A DNA stretch of 64,000 bases from Parasponia andersonii (GCA_002914805.1 JXTB01000309.1:229632-293631); one strand, 5' to 3'. Shown: positions 45,110 through 56,549, counted from the first letter of the stretch. The notes: generated from the letters alone by a model not told the origin. Translations and numbers: made by a program.

Positions 45110-45260
45110 TGTTGGGATTTTTGCCCTAAAAAGTAGATTTCTAATTTTATCCTTTTGAGTATAAACAACTATCTTTTATATGAAATTATAATATTTGCTA
45201 GATTAAACTATCTTAGTTCAATAGTTTATTCATCTGAAAAAGATCCATGACTTTATATAT
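45110..45260 (+). repeat. Truncated 3' LTR of the copia element
   Basis: TGTTGGGATTTTTGCCCT... matches the first ~150 bases of the 5' LTR, then diverges abruptly near CTTTATATAT. The remaining ~1.65 kb is absent. Confidence 0.8.
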
Positions 45261-45261
45261 C

Positions 45262-45298
45262 TTTTGGAGGATCCTTAGTGGTTAGGATCCCCTAAAAG
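45262..45298. repeat. Imperfect palindrome at the 3' LTR breakpoint
   Basis: TTTTGGAGGATCCTTAGTGG followed by TTAGGATCCCCTAAAA forms a hairpin-like inverted repeat around GGATCC, immediately after the point where LTR similarity stops. Confidence 0.6.
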
Positions 45299-46107
45299 CG
45301 GTACAAGTTTCCCCTTTTTTTTTTGACATTTAAAATTTTATCCCTTAAAAATTTTAGATTTTATAATATACATAATAATTTTTAATATTAGATTAAAATT
45401 ATAGTAAAAAAAATTGTGTATTAAATAAAAAATAATCATATGACACTTAAAATGATAAAATTACCCTAAAAGACATAAAACATGCTAAATTTTCCAAAAT
45501 AACCCTAGAGTACACGAGATACCAATAAAATATGTAGATTTTTTGAAATACCCTTATGACACCCCTAGAAGTCCCGAAATTACAAAAATACCCATAGAAG
45601 AGAATAATTGATCTATAGTTATTCTGTTGGTTGATGATTTCTTTTCAAATATGTATGCTTATCAACTATCTTTAATATATATATGATATATTTTATGCAC
45701 GAAAGAAATTACCTTAGACCCGTTCAGGAGTCGGTGAGAGATTATGCATCTCGATATCGACTTCTGAATTGTCCCGTTTGGACAATTTGAGATTATACAT
45801 TATGTGTTGTCGTTTGCTTATAAACATTATTCTCTGGTGGTATCTCTTTATGTTCTCTAAGTGTGTACATATATGTAGCACACTTAGGAGAACTGTGAGG
45901 CGTTGCTGCCGGAATTTCGACGTGAACAAAACAATATTTGAGTGAATGATGGACCATATAACAAAGTAATCTTGAATGGGATAGAGCCTTACCTTTTAGT
46001 AGTGGAGTGATAAGATAGATTTAGGACACATGCACACAGCTACTTTATATTTCATTATATGCGCTCTTTATCGATAATTATTCTTTGCTATATGTGGACA
46101 ATATAAG
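45299..46107 (+). other. Sequence between the copia remnant and the CACTA transposase
   Basis: AT-rich, no supported frame. The last 150 bases are presumably the 5' part of the transposase gene. The 71-residue minus-strand frame at 45714-45929 has no motif. Confidence 0.45.
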
Positions 46108-47247
46108 ATGGACACTGACAAAAGTTGGATGAGCATAAGGAATCGATTGTCAGCTCAGTTTAGAAGTGATGCTAAGGTTTTTGCTGAGAGATCAAAAGCA
46201 TTTGTCAACAACCAAGGTAAAGTGAGATATCCGTGTAGAAGATGTTTGAATGGGAAATTCCAAGATCTAGATACAGTGGAACAACATATAGTTGAGAAGG
46301 GCATCGAACAGTCCTATACTATATGGTCATATCACAGAGAATCATTTCCAGCAATAACTATGGAAAGCAAAGACGAAGGGGATGAGATGTATGATCTCAT
46401 GGCTGATATTGCTGGAGTAAGTGGACCAAGTCATGAAGTTGATCCAAACTTAGATGACATCCCGACAGATGGCAATCAAGACTCAGACAAGTTTAGCAAG
46501 TTATTTGAGGAGATGGAGAAAGATTTGTATCCTGGGTGTATAAAGTTCTCAACAAGTGGAGCAATAAATCATTTGATATGTTAATCAAATTGTTGCTTGA
46601 AGCATTTCCAGATGGGACTAATTTACCTCGATCGCACTACGAGGCTAAGACAAAGTTATGTGATATCGGTCTTGGATATGAATGCAAGTACGATTGTGCT
46701 ATATTTTGGAAGGAGAACTCAGAGTTAAACAGTTGTCAGGTATGTGATGAAAGCTGTTGGGAAGTAGAGAAAAAAGTACTGAAGAAAGTGATGTGGTATT
46801 TTCCCATTACACCCCGATTGAAGCGGTTGTATAGTTCTTGGCATATTGCAAAGGACATGAGATGACATGATTAGGAAGGCCAAAAGAAGATGGTGTTTTG
46901 AGACACCCTGCAGATGGTCTTGCCTGGAAGGAGTTTGATCGAAAATATGCTTTATTTGCAGTTGATCCACGAAATGTCCGATTAGGGTTAGCAACAGATG
47001 GATTTAACCCATTTGGGAATATGAGCACTGCTTATAGCATATGGCCAGTTATACTTGTTTCGTATAACCTGCCACCGTGAAATTACATGAAAACAGACTC
47101 AATGATGTTGTCTCTCCTCATCCCTGGTCCTACTGCCCCTGGGAAGGATATAGACATCTTCTTGAGGCCTTTGGTTGATGAGTTGAAGGAATTGTGGTTG
47201 AATGGTATTGAAACGAAGGATGCAGTAATTATTAAGAATAAATTATA
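46108..47247 (+). pseudogene. CACTA TNP2-type transposase, inactivated
   Basis: Starts MDTDKSWMSIRNRLSAQFRS with the transposase-associated domain, including PCRRCLNG and a YTIWSYHRE segment (residues 1-80). The Transposase_21 (TNP2) part follows in pieces: LPRSHYEAKTKLCDIGLGYE...CQVCDESCW, WYFPITPRLKRLYSSWHIAKDMR, then RHPADGLAWKEFDRKYALFA, DPRNVRLGLATDGFNPFG, YSIWPVILVSYNLPP and LLIPGPTAPGKDIDIFLRPL. Breaks: a frameshift near 46550, TGA at 46863 where the family has Trp, another frameshift near 46880, and TGA at 47078 where the family again has Trp. The family enzyme cuts and rejoins CACTA ends; this copy cannot. Confidence 0.85.
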
Positions 47248-47289
47248 ATCAATGGTGAAATTAATAACTTGTATATTTTTGCATAAACT

Positions 47290-48100
47290 CTCGACACAGA
47301 ACTCGGAAAATCGGTCTAAGCAATTATATTCGCTTGCACAGGGATCATCTACCATGATTAGCCAGATGAAGGCAAATGTTAGAAAGTCAAACATTTTCTC
47401 TAATCAGTACAAAATATACTATAACCAAATAATCTACCTTTTTTTTTCCTACTTTTCGTAGGGCAACCCAGAGACCGGAGAGCTTATGAGCACTATCGAC
47501 TACTTCAAGAGCCGCCATCTTAAGCTGTCTGATTGGCGGAACGAGTACACCCAGGAGAAACATGTAAGAATTCATTCTGTTTGTTTAAAATATTTTATTT
47601 GCGTATATAAATTATAATTACTTTAATTTTTATTTTATTTTGTAGGCGGAGATGGTTACGTCCAGGGTGGAGGCGCTCACTCAAACTCAGTCTCGTGCTC
47701 AGTCTGAGCTTGGGGATGGTGCCTCGTCTGCTGAGTTTGTGGTGGGGTCAGAACAGGTCGATGAATTTCAGATCATGTCCAAGACTTTAAGGACTAGATC
47801 AAGGTGGCAGAAAGAGTTGAGAGCACTCCCTCGACTGAAATGTATAGTGGAACAGAGCGCTGCAAGCACGTGACAAGTCGCTGAGACCATCACCACCTTG
47901 AAGCAGCAGCTAGCTGAGAAGGATGCGGAGTATGTACGGCGGATCGACGAGACTCAGCGACAAATGGCCGAAAAGGAAGCAGTGAACCAATGTCGGCTCG
48001 AGGAGACTTAGCGATAACTCAACGAGCAAAATTGGATGCTTCAAATATTGATTGCAAAGCTCGGCTTCGAGATGCCACTGCCTCCGTCTTCAAAATTGTA
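47290..48100 (+). pseudogene. Second CACTA gene: Transposase_24-like DNA-binding or accessory protein, broken
   Basis: Exon-like pieces: NSENRSKQLYSLAQGSSTMISQMK (about 47296-47370); after an intron-like stretch with acceptor TTTCGTAG, GNPETGELMSTIDYFKSRHLK ending EKH before GTAAGA (47461-47562); and from 47646 AEMVTSRVEALTQTQ... to a TGA at 47871. Similarity resumes in the same frame with LKQQLAEKDAEYVRRIDETQRQMAEKEA, a coiled coil, and ends FEMPLPPSSKL near 48100. This matches the Ptta/En/Spm Transposase_24 family that accompanies TNP2 genes. Internal stops make it a pseudogene. Confidence 0.68.
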
Positions 48101-48299
48101 GACGTTTTTTTATTTTATAATATGTTCTAATTCTAGATACAATTTGTATATTTTCTTTATTTAATAAAATTTGTGTTAATATATCTTCTTCCAAATTTTA
48201 ATATATTAGTCAACCAAATTAATTATTAATTATTAATTATTAATTAATAAATAATTATAACAATCAATTAAATAATTTTTTTAACAAATTAATAAAATT

Positions 48300-48818
48300 T
48301 TTGCCGACGCAGAATTGCGTCGGTAAAAGATTTTTTATATTCTAGGAAAATATATTCACTGACGGATTTTGTCATCGGTAAAGGTATTTTTTTAAAAAAA
48401 TATATTTTCTAGATATTTTCACCAACGCATTTTGTCTCGAAAAATGTATTGTACGTTTTAAAATTATTTTTATAATAACTTTTACCGACGCATTGTTGGT
48501 AATTCTTTGACTTTCACCGACGCATTTATTCGTCGGTGAAAGTCAAGTAAATTTTGAATATGGTCAAATTTTCGCCGACGGAAAATTTTTATCGACGCAA
48601 ATCGTGCGTTGGTAAAACTCACTAATGCGTTAGCGAAGGTTACTTTTACCGACGAAATTAAATTTCCGTCGGAAAGTGATATTTAGCTACGGTCTTACAC
48701 CGATGACAGTCATTGACGAGAAATTGCATTGGTAATTGTTAAATACCTTTTGTCGACGATTTTATATTACTTTTTCTGACGACAAAATACATCGATGAAA
48801 GTCATGTTTCTTGTAGTA
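48300..48818 (+). repeat. CACTA right terminal region with CCGACG subterminal repeats
   Basis: Many direct and inverted copies of CCGACGCA, CGTCGGTAAA and CGTCGGTGAAAGTC-like phrases, ending TTTCTTGTAGTA. Confidence 0.75.
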
Positions 48819-49673
48819 AGGACTATTATATTTATATAACTCAACATCGCATCTGTCTTCCTGTTGATATTTCTCCGAAGAAGACACAAAAATGTGGCTA
48901 GACCTTTAATAAGTGAAGGGTGTGACTTGTCCATTACCAAGTGTTAAATCTAGTTTACCACCAAGAAAAAAAGTGTTAAATCTAATATTACGAACAGATT
49001 ATAAGCTAGGTGTGGGGGAAAAAATACACGTACAAACATTATGATCACCCATTTTACGGTTCTAAAGAAACCTACTTTCTCCTACTCTGCATCTTCGTGT
49101 CTGTACAAGCTTTGGCCACGTCGAAAATCTATGCCTTTAGAGTAGCTTTTGGTTAATATATAAATATAGGCTGTGCCTCAATTTTGGCTAACAATATCTC
49201 CATGACTCAGAAAGGATATTAATAAACTACTAAAAATTGTGTCATGATGTACGAAAAAAAAAATGTCATGATTGTGATACTGCACCACTAACTTAGTGAG
49301 GAAAACTACACTTAAAATCGATGGTACTTTACCCACGAACAAAAGCTCTCTGGTAAGATAAGAACAAGAGGTGTGGGATTTGATCCCTACCTTCTCTCCT
49401 CCTACTAATTTATAACCAAAGTATATATATTTAAAAAAAAAAATGTGGATGGTACTTTTATCCCAACGGCATAATCATATTTCTCGCATAGGGAAAAAAA
49501 TGCCATGGTGATAATAAATAATTATATTTGTTAATAAAAAAAAAGTTGATAAATAATTACATATATACTTGCATAGTACAATGGAAAAAGAGTGTAAGTG
49601 CAAGTACTATACTGGCATACTACACTACTGCCAGAGACGTGACACACTATATGAATATGGTTATATAACTGAA

Positions 49674-49716
<43 letters not shown>

Positions 49717-51379
49717 AAGGAGTGAAACTTTGGTTATCAATAAAAGAATAGCTAAATACGCATAAAATAGATTTTTATTACAAAGCAAATAATTATAAAA
49801 TACTGATTAAAATTTACAGAAAAAATCTGTATAATGAGATCTTAGCGAAATCGACATAGGAGAATTATAAAATACCGGTTAAAATTTACATAGAAAATCA
49901 GTATAATGAGATCTTGGCGAAATCGACATAGGAGAATTATAAAATACCGGTTAAAATTTACATAGAAAATCAGTATAATGAGATCTTGGCGAAATCGACA
50001 TAAGAGAAGGGAATTTATACAAATTATCGTTGTTGTGTACTCTAATAAAACTCTAAATATCAGTTATTAGTTCGTTGTGACCCTCTATTCAATATATGTT
50101 GTTGGCGTTTCTTATTTTATATCAAAAAACTATAAAAGGGCAAATATTGCCATACAAATTGTTAAGATATGAACATATTTGGGAGAAATCAAACTAAAGG
50201 GATCCATACAATGAGATATATTACAAACTATTATAAATCCAAATTTAAGTGGACTAAAATAACAATATCAAACAATAAACTATATATCACCACAAGAGAA
50301 ACTGAAAATCACATATATCACCGTAAATCAAAATCTGAGAATCTGAGTGTACTAAGATTACTGTAGATCGAAATCTAAGTAGAAGACGATTTGACAATAA
50401 AACTAAAAAAAATAGGAAAAAATGAGAAAAAACTCGTATAGGAGAGAAGAGATAACCCCTCCCTAGTAAAAGAGACACCTATTGGCAGAGAAAACGAGAA
50501 AAAGTAGCCGTGAAATAACTGATAGCTAGCATAGGAAAGCCATGGACTTCGTTTTAGAGAGAATTTATAGAGAAGGCAGAGATTCTCTCTCTAAAACAAT
50601 AACTGAAAATATATTTAAATGATAATTTTAAATTAAATAAATTTGTTTCAAGAGACAACATCTTATAGGCCGCGCGTATTAGTTAGCTACGTGGTTCGTA
50701 TCTCTAAAATATCAGATGTTAACATGACATGAACATAACATGGATTTCTTTGACTTTCAATTACCAGTCTATTATTTGTACAGGGCCCTAAATTTTCAAA
50801 TGCAGTTTGATGTATTTGACAGTTTAATTATTGAATAATTTTTTAAACTTCATGCCGGTGGCTTATATTGTAATAGAACTTTCAATTTGCCTTTCATTTC
50901 CGAAATCTTGTGAGCTTTATAAAACCAAAATACCTTTTACGTGTTAAAAAAATCATTGGGAATTATTGAGAATCATCGGAAATGCATACCAAAATTATGG
51001 GGATCATTTTTGTAGGTCTACTTAAGGATCATTTTTGAACTTTTGGTATCATTAAGGATATTTAATAGAATTTTCCTTCTCTTTTTTTTTAGACGATGAT
51101 CCCTTTTTTTAAATAAAAAACAAAAACTAATGTCTCAATTATTGTTTGACCGACTGTATGTACTGGCTAGTAAATTGATCATGTAGACGTACGTGCCAGA
51201 ATACTAAAATTTATAGAATAGTACGTAGTATTTAACTGATCCGACAGACATATATCATCATCCGATACGTGTTCATCCGGGTCCCACTTTAATCTTTTAC
51301 ATACGAACTTGAGAAAGTCTTTTTCTACCCCTTCAATTCACATTAACATTTGGGCAATCAGCACAATGTTGGACCATAT
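48819..51379. other. Intergenic region with a tandem triplicate and an (AT)n run
   Basis: No supported gene. (AT)n at 49677-49712; a three-copy 72-bp repeat at 49791-50006. Short frames around 49569-50478 have microsatellite or low-complexity translations. Confidence 0.65.
49791..50006. repeat. Three-copy 72-bp tandem repeat
   Basis: Unit includes AATTATAAAATACCGGTTAA, ATAATGAGATCTTGGCG and AAATCGACATAGGAG. The GCGA landmark recurs at 49845, 49917 and 49989, exactly 72 bases apart. Copies 2 and 3 are almost identical; copy 1 is more diverged. Confidence 0.9.
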
Positions 51380-51810
51380 CCAGTGTATTCACGCTAAAAA
51401 ATGTGTCAAATCTAAATTTAACGTGATATTTTAAATTTAACGAGACAACTATCAAAAAGTATTTTGAAATATGATATTTTTATAATTTTAACTATATTTT
51501 TTAGCTTGTGTAAAATTATATTTCCACATTTTAGATCTCTTCAAATTTATCCTTCCTGTATATAAATTAGATAATTTATATAAAATATTTAGGTTATTTT
51601 CAATAAATTTTTTGCGTTAGTTAGAAAAAATAAGATATCTTCAATTCATATTAATTATGTATAAATTTACATAGATTTGAGATGTGGATATATAAATTTA
51701 CACAAGTCAAAAAACAAGGTTAAATTTACAGAAAAATTATACTTCGTTTTTATTTTCTTTTCATATAACACTAAATTTAACACACTTTTTTTTTTCACTT
51801 TTGTTAGGAT
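51380..51810. mobile_element. MITE-like foldback element
   Basis: The left segment TTTTTAGCTTGTGTAAAATT... (about 51500-51555) matches the complement of ...AAATTTACACAAGTCAAAAA (about 51660-51715) across some 50 bases. Outer parts (CAGTGTATTCACGC...GTGTCAAAT on the left, TTTAACACAC...TTTTGTTAGG on the right) also pair. No coding frame. Exact ends and target duplication not established. Confidence 0.55.
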
Positions 51811-53649
51811 GCGATCATGCTAAAATAAATGCTATTTATATTTAAATATTAATTTTGTTTAAAAAATTACTTTCAAACTATTATTAATTATTATTATTAT
51901 ATCATCCAATTACTCTCCACTTACTCATTACATAATAATATTGTAAATTAGAACTCATACTAAATTTTAGCACGCTGTGTTCTTTGTATTATATTTGAAA
52001 TGAATAAAATTTATGTTTATTTTAGAATATCGTTTGAGATCAATTTTTGGCCTAACTATTGAAATTTAGCATTGACATATGATACCTATTGAAGATGCTA
52101 AGAGCACAGTTTATTAAAGCTCGTGAATGGAATTGACTAACAAAAGGTAGTGAGCCAATTTCAAATCACAAAGTACTTTCATTTACATCCAGAGCTACAG
52201 ATAAAGAAAATTCAGGTCGCAAACTTTCACTTATATCCGGGATTAAGATTGGGATAAAGAAAATTCTGGTCATAGAAATAGGACACTTGAAAATTTAAGG
52301 GTGAAACCGAGATGAAACAAAATTCAGGAGTCAAAATGAGAATAACCCAGATCTTTTTTTTTTTTAAGTTTTTATATAAGTTGGGAGGACAAGATTTAAG
52401 AAATGAAAACGAGTGAAATACGCAAAATTGACGTAAATCCTAATTATTTTAACTAAAATGACTTTTTTAGTAGTATTTTAGTAGGATGAGTTTATGTAAT
52501 TATTAACTAATGCTAAAAAAATTATAATTTTATAGTTACAAATTATACAGTACTCACGTAATTTTTGTGACACTAATCAAAGTATAAATTAGAAAAGACA
52601 ACTAAAAAAGCATTTTTATCCCAAATTAGTACCATCAAGGTTAATTTTCCTAAGCAAATTAGCTCGGACTTTTTAAATGTACTTTCGACTTGATTATACA
52701 TAAGCCCAGTTACCCTGAACTCACGAAGGCCCAAAATTTGTGCTTAGGCTGAGCTTGCTGTAAGTCTGGGATATTCCAGAAGCCGACAAATAGACAGAAA
52801 CGAGGGATTTAGGAAAGTACTAAAAGTCAGCTATGGGTTTGACTTATAATAATGATTAAGGGTACCTACGTCCTACGTTATCAAACTCTCACGGGCGAGA
52901 CAACCCATTTTTCTTACTTTACCCCGACATTCTCATGGGGCATGGCTCCGGAAATTCGTCTTTTTTAAGTCACGGGGATGGGACCCACTTTTCCACCCTA
53001 TCTTCCGAGCAACGCTAGGGTAAAACAGGTTAAAACAACGATCAAGTGTACTCACGCTCTCAGTCCTCCACGTGTCGTAAGGTAATTGCTTATGTTGTCA
53101 ATAAGTCAGACAAAAGAAAAGCTCTGCATTTTGACTTGAATTACATTTGGTCAAGGGGGCAAAAGGGGGCTTCACAATATTTTGTACTAAATTCAAAAGT
53201 GTTACTAAATTCAAAGTGGAGCCTAACACGGCGGGTGTTTGGGGGTTTTGAGCATGGACAGTAAGAATAACTACCAAAAATTGTGCCATTTCTTTGCTTG
53301 CCCAGCAATTGGAATCATAATTATTGTTATGGAAAATCGTGCGCAAATATTATTTTAAATCCAATCAAAGCTATCATTAGAATTTTCCCCTTTTCTTTTC
53401 CTAATATCCTGTCAAAAAAATCAACAAAAATAATTAATTGAACAATAGGCAATTGGTTGGAATTGAGTGAAGCGTGTGAAGTTTTTTTTTTTTTTTCCTT
53501 TCATTTTATTTTTGTTAGGGAAGCGTGTGAAGGATTGCAACCATATAATGAATGGTTCAACCAAAGAAGCATTTCGATCACGCTCGCAAAAAAAAGATTT
53601 GTAGACCAATTTCTAATTCACTGGTAAAGTCTATTGTCATGCCTATTCA
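51811..53649. other. Intergenic region before the plus-strand LINE
   Basis: No supported gene. Two inexact repeats of a phrase like GATAAAGAAAATTC(A/T)GGTC at about 52200 and 52255. GC-richer stretch 52860-53060 without a frame. Frames at 53046-53264 (plus) and 53098-53346 (minus) overlap each other and show no motif. Confidence 0.55.
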
Positions 53650-54039
53650 GAATATTTTTTTCAGTTTTGAGAAAAGATTTTACTGCAAAAGGGAAAGTTG
53701 TCGTGGTTGAGGATGATATGGGGAACAAGAATCTTAGGACTGACGAAGTCTTTGATGACAATCATGTTGACGCGTTTATTGTTGGTTAAACTGTTCGTCT
53801 AGATTCTCCTAATAACCTCTCCAATAAGACAACCGATTTGGTTCCAAGGCTTGTTTTCGACAAAAAAGATGGAGACGACAATAATGTCAGTATTGCATCT
53901 AATTCTATTAGTAAAAAAGAAAGGAGTTTCCCTATTCCAAATGTATCCGATGACTCTAGTACGATTGGAGCTACTTCTAGAAAGGCAAGCTCATAAACTT
54001 CGGTGTTACCTTCTCGGGTTACTCAACAACTTGTTTCTA

Positions 54040-55060
54040 TGTAAAGGTAATCTTCTGGAATTGTAGAGATATTTCTAACAGGAATACCCAAGTTGCTCTT
54101 AGAGATTTTTGTTTTCATTGTATACCTGATATGGTGTGTTTGATTGAGCTTCTTTGTTCTTTTGATGCTATTTCTGATTCCTTTTGGGTTGATCTTGGTT
54201 TGACTTTGGTATGCACTAATGAGGTGGACACTCCAACTATTTGGATTTTTGCTTCAATTAGACTTCAAAAGCTTGTCGTCTTTTGTTACTACACTTAACA
54301 TGTCTCTCTTGATGTTGTGGTGGGTTTGATAACGATTCAATACTCCTTTGTCAATGGTGCTTCATCTTATTCTTCCAAGAGGGATTTATGGAGCTCCTTT
54401 TTAGACATGGCCACCCCTATTTGGTGTGCTATGAGTGATTTTAATGTTGTTTTGGGCTCTCATGAGACTACTGGTACTACCTACTCCACTTCTTGCTTTG
54501 AATTTACTAGTTTCTTGGCTGTCTCTTCTTTAGCTGATTTGGATACTAAAAGGGCATTTTACACTAGATTTGGCAAGAGAGCGAAAGGTCTTGTACTCTT
54601 CTGTTTGGACAAGACCTTGTGTTCTACTGGGTTTGTCGATCTTTGGTCTTCTCTATCTTGTAATAATTTCCCCCGACTCTATTCTGATCATTATTTTCTC
54701 CTTCTATTAGGGAGAGATTCGGGATTTTCTCGCCCTCAACCCTTTTGTTTCCTGAATGTTTGGGTCGAGGACCCCACTTTTTTGGACTTTGTTTTTGGTA
54801 TTTATTCTTCTTTGATTTTTGGTCGTCCTACTTCTCGTCTCTTTAAGAAACTCAAGCTTCTAAGGACTTCTCTTCACACTTGGAATTGGGAGGTTTTTGG
54901 AGATTTTTCCTCCAAAGTTAATAAAGGTATTGATATGGTTACAGAGATTCAGAACAGGCTACAAGCTAACGGTTTTTCTGAGGAGCTTTTTTGAGAAGAG
55001 GCAGATGCTTTGGCCGCCCTTGATAATGCCTTAACCTTAAAAGATTCTTTCATGAGAGAC
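54040..55060 (+). pseudogene. LINE ORF2 endonuclease and start of reverse transcriptase, broken
   Basis: Translation shows IFWNCRDISNRNTQVALRDF at the start of the endonuclease, then stops, then a 225-residue open piece (54317-54994) with SDFNVVLGSHETTG, LADLDTKRAFYTRFGKR, FCLDKTLCSTGFVDLW and FPRLYSDHYFLLLLGR. This is co-linear with the minus-strand copy, which reads GNFNVVLESHEITG...LPRLHSDHYSLLLLGK. The piece ends at a TGA at 54992 where the reading would otherwise continue. Confidence 0.8.
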
Positions 55061-55255
55061 AAATATTGAATTAAATGGCTAAAAGAAGGGAATTGAAATA
55101 CTTCATTTTATCATGCGACTCTTAAAAGGCGTAAAGCTAATAAGGCTTTATATTCTCTGGTGATTAATGATGAGAATGTGACTGACCTATTCGTATTACT
55201 GCTTATGCTGTTGATTATTACGCTTCTTTATTCTCTGAGCTGCCTTATTATTTAG

Positions 55256-56330
55256 GTGATTTTTTTTATTATTCATAAACATGTTCCCTGTTTGTTTACT
55301 TTATTGGATAATATTGCTTTATTACGGCTTCTGCTTCAGCAAGAAATTCGAAATATTGTTTTTGATATGGACTCTTTTAGTGCGCTAGGACCAGATGGAT
55401 ATACTGGAAAATTTTTCCGCAATTGTTGGTCTATTATAGGCGACAATTTTGTTTCAGTAGTTCAGGAGTTCTTTTGTACTGGTAAGATGTTCCCTAGTGT
55501 TAACTCAAATTTTATAGTTCTTATTCCAAAGGTCAATGAGGCAAATAAAATAGAGCAGTTTTGGCCTATAGTTTTGGGGAATTTCTTTTTCACAGTTATC
55601 ACTAAAATCCTTGCTACCAGATCGGGTCCTATTAATTCTTGAATTATCTCTTCAAATCAGTTTGATATTGTTTAAGATAGACAAATGGGCGATTGTATAA
55701 TGGGAGCCTCAAAATATTACAACTCCTTAGGCAACTCGGCTTTCGGTGGTCATGTTGCTTTAAAGATTGACATTTGCAAAGTTTTTGACTCTATTGATTG
55801 GTCTTTTATTCTAAAGGTTCTCTGATCCTTTGGCTTTTCGGATACCTTCATTGATTGGATTTCGAATATTTTTAATTTGGCTCGCATCTCTGTACTTCTT
55901 GATGGGACTCCTCATGATTTTTTTCCTTGCTCTCGAAGAGTCAGGCAAGGTGATCCCTTTTTTTTTTTTTTTTACTTTCTTGCTTGGCTGAGGACTTCTT
56001 AAGTTATTACTTAGCTCATTTTTTCAGTTCAAAGGCTATTGATTCTATCTCGCTACCTTGGAGTAAGAGTGCTCTTACTCACTTTTTGTATATAAATGAT
56101 GTGCTTATTCACTCGGCCTTTGAGTTGTATGGATCTCTTTTGGGACAAATGGTTCATTAGGAGAAGTTGCATATCTACTTCAATAAGGGTATCTCCTTTA
56201 CGAGAATCAGGGATTTTCTTTCTATTCGTGGTATGAAGCGAGGTGGAAAGTCGTTGCATTACTTAAGAGTTTCTTTGTTTGTGGGAGTTCCTTGACAAAG
56301 GTGATTGATTCATTAGATGGACAATTTGTT
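55256..56330 (+). pseudogene. LINE reverse transcriptase, catalytic box lost
   Basis: 55256-55642 has LQQEIRNIVFDMDSFSALGPDGYTGKFF and NSNFIVLIPKVNEANKIEQF, the early RT motifs. Near 55760, KIDICKVFDSIDWSF carries the first catalytic Asp. At about 56090 the expected YADD box reads YIND (FLYINDVLIHS), so the active site is changed. Stops and frameshifts separate the parts. Confidence 0.78.
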
Positions 56331-56549
56331 GGCTAGATTTCGTTGTTATATGGGTTTATCATTTTTTTTCGCTGGTAGAGTTGCTTTGTAAGTTCTGTGC
56401 TTTATGGATCACTTCTTCATTCATTTCAGATGTACAAATGGCCAAGTTTTTTTTTACAAAAAATGACGAAGGAAATTTGCAATTTTATTTGGTCGGGTTC
56501 TACGCTACAAACGAAATATGTTCAAAAGAAATGTTGTCGTCTTAAGGAG

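Larger units (their letters stand above)
36615..45260 (+). mobile_element. Ty1-copia retrotransposon, incomplete: no reverse transcriptase, 3' LTR truncated
   Basis: The 5' LTR is 36615-38410, a primer site follows at 38413, and the polypurine tract AGTGGGAGAT (45100-45109) abuts the 3' LTR start TGTTGGGATTTTTGCCCT (45110). Only about 150 bases of the 3' LTR remain before a different sequence begins near 45261. The interior carries protease and integrase frames in copia order (protease before integrase) but no recognisable gag and no reverse transcriptase or RNase H, so it could not move by itself. Confidence 0.8.
34191..48818 (+). mobile_element. CACTA (En/Spm) DNA transposon, carrying an inserted copia element
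   Basis: The left end CACTACAAGAAAA (34191) and the right end TTTCTTGTAGTA (48807-48818, last base changed from G) are inverted. Both subterminal regions are packed with CCGACG / CGTCGG phrases, about 34240-34640 on the left and 48300-48790 on the right, as is normal for CACTA binding sites. A second CACTACAAGAAA stands at 34596. The interior codes for a TNP2-type transposase (46108-47247) and a Transposase_24-like protein (47290-48100). The copia element at 36615-45260 is nested inside. Flanking 3-bp duplications do not match (TTA or AAT on the left, AGG on the right), so one end may be altered or the outer boundary misplaced. Confidence 0.72.

Noticed and set aside
49791..50006. Regular repeat that could be mistaken for a CRISPR-like array
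   Set aside because: Units are directly adjacent with no spacers, and the genome is a plant.
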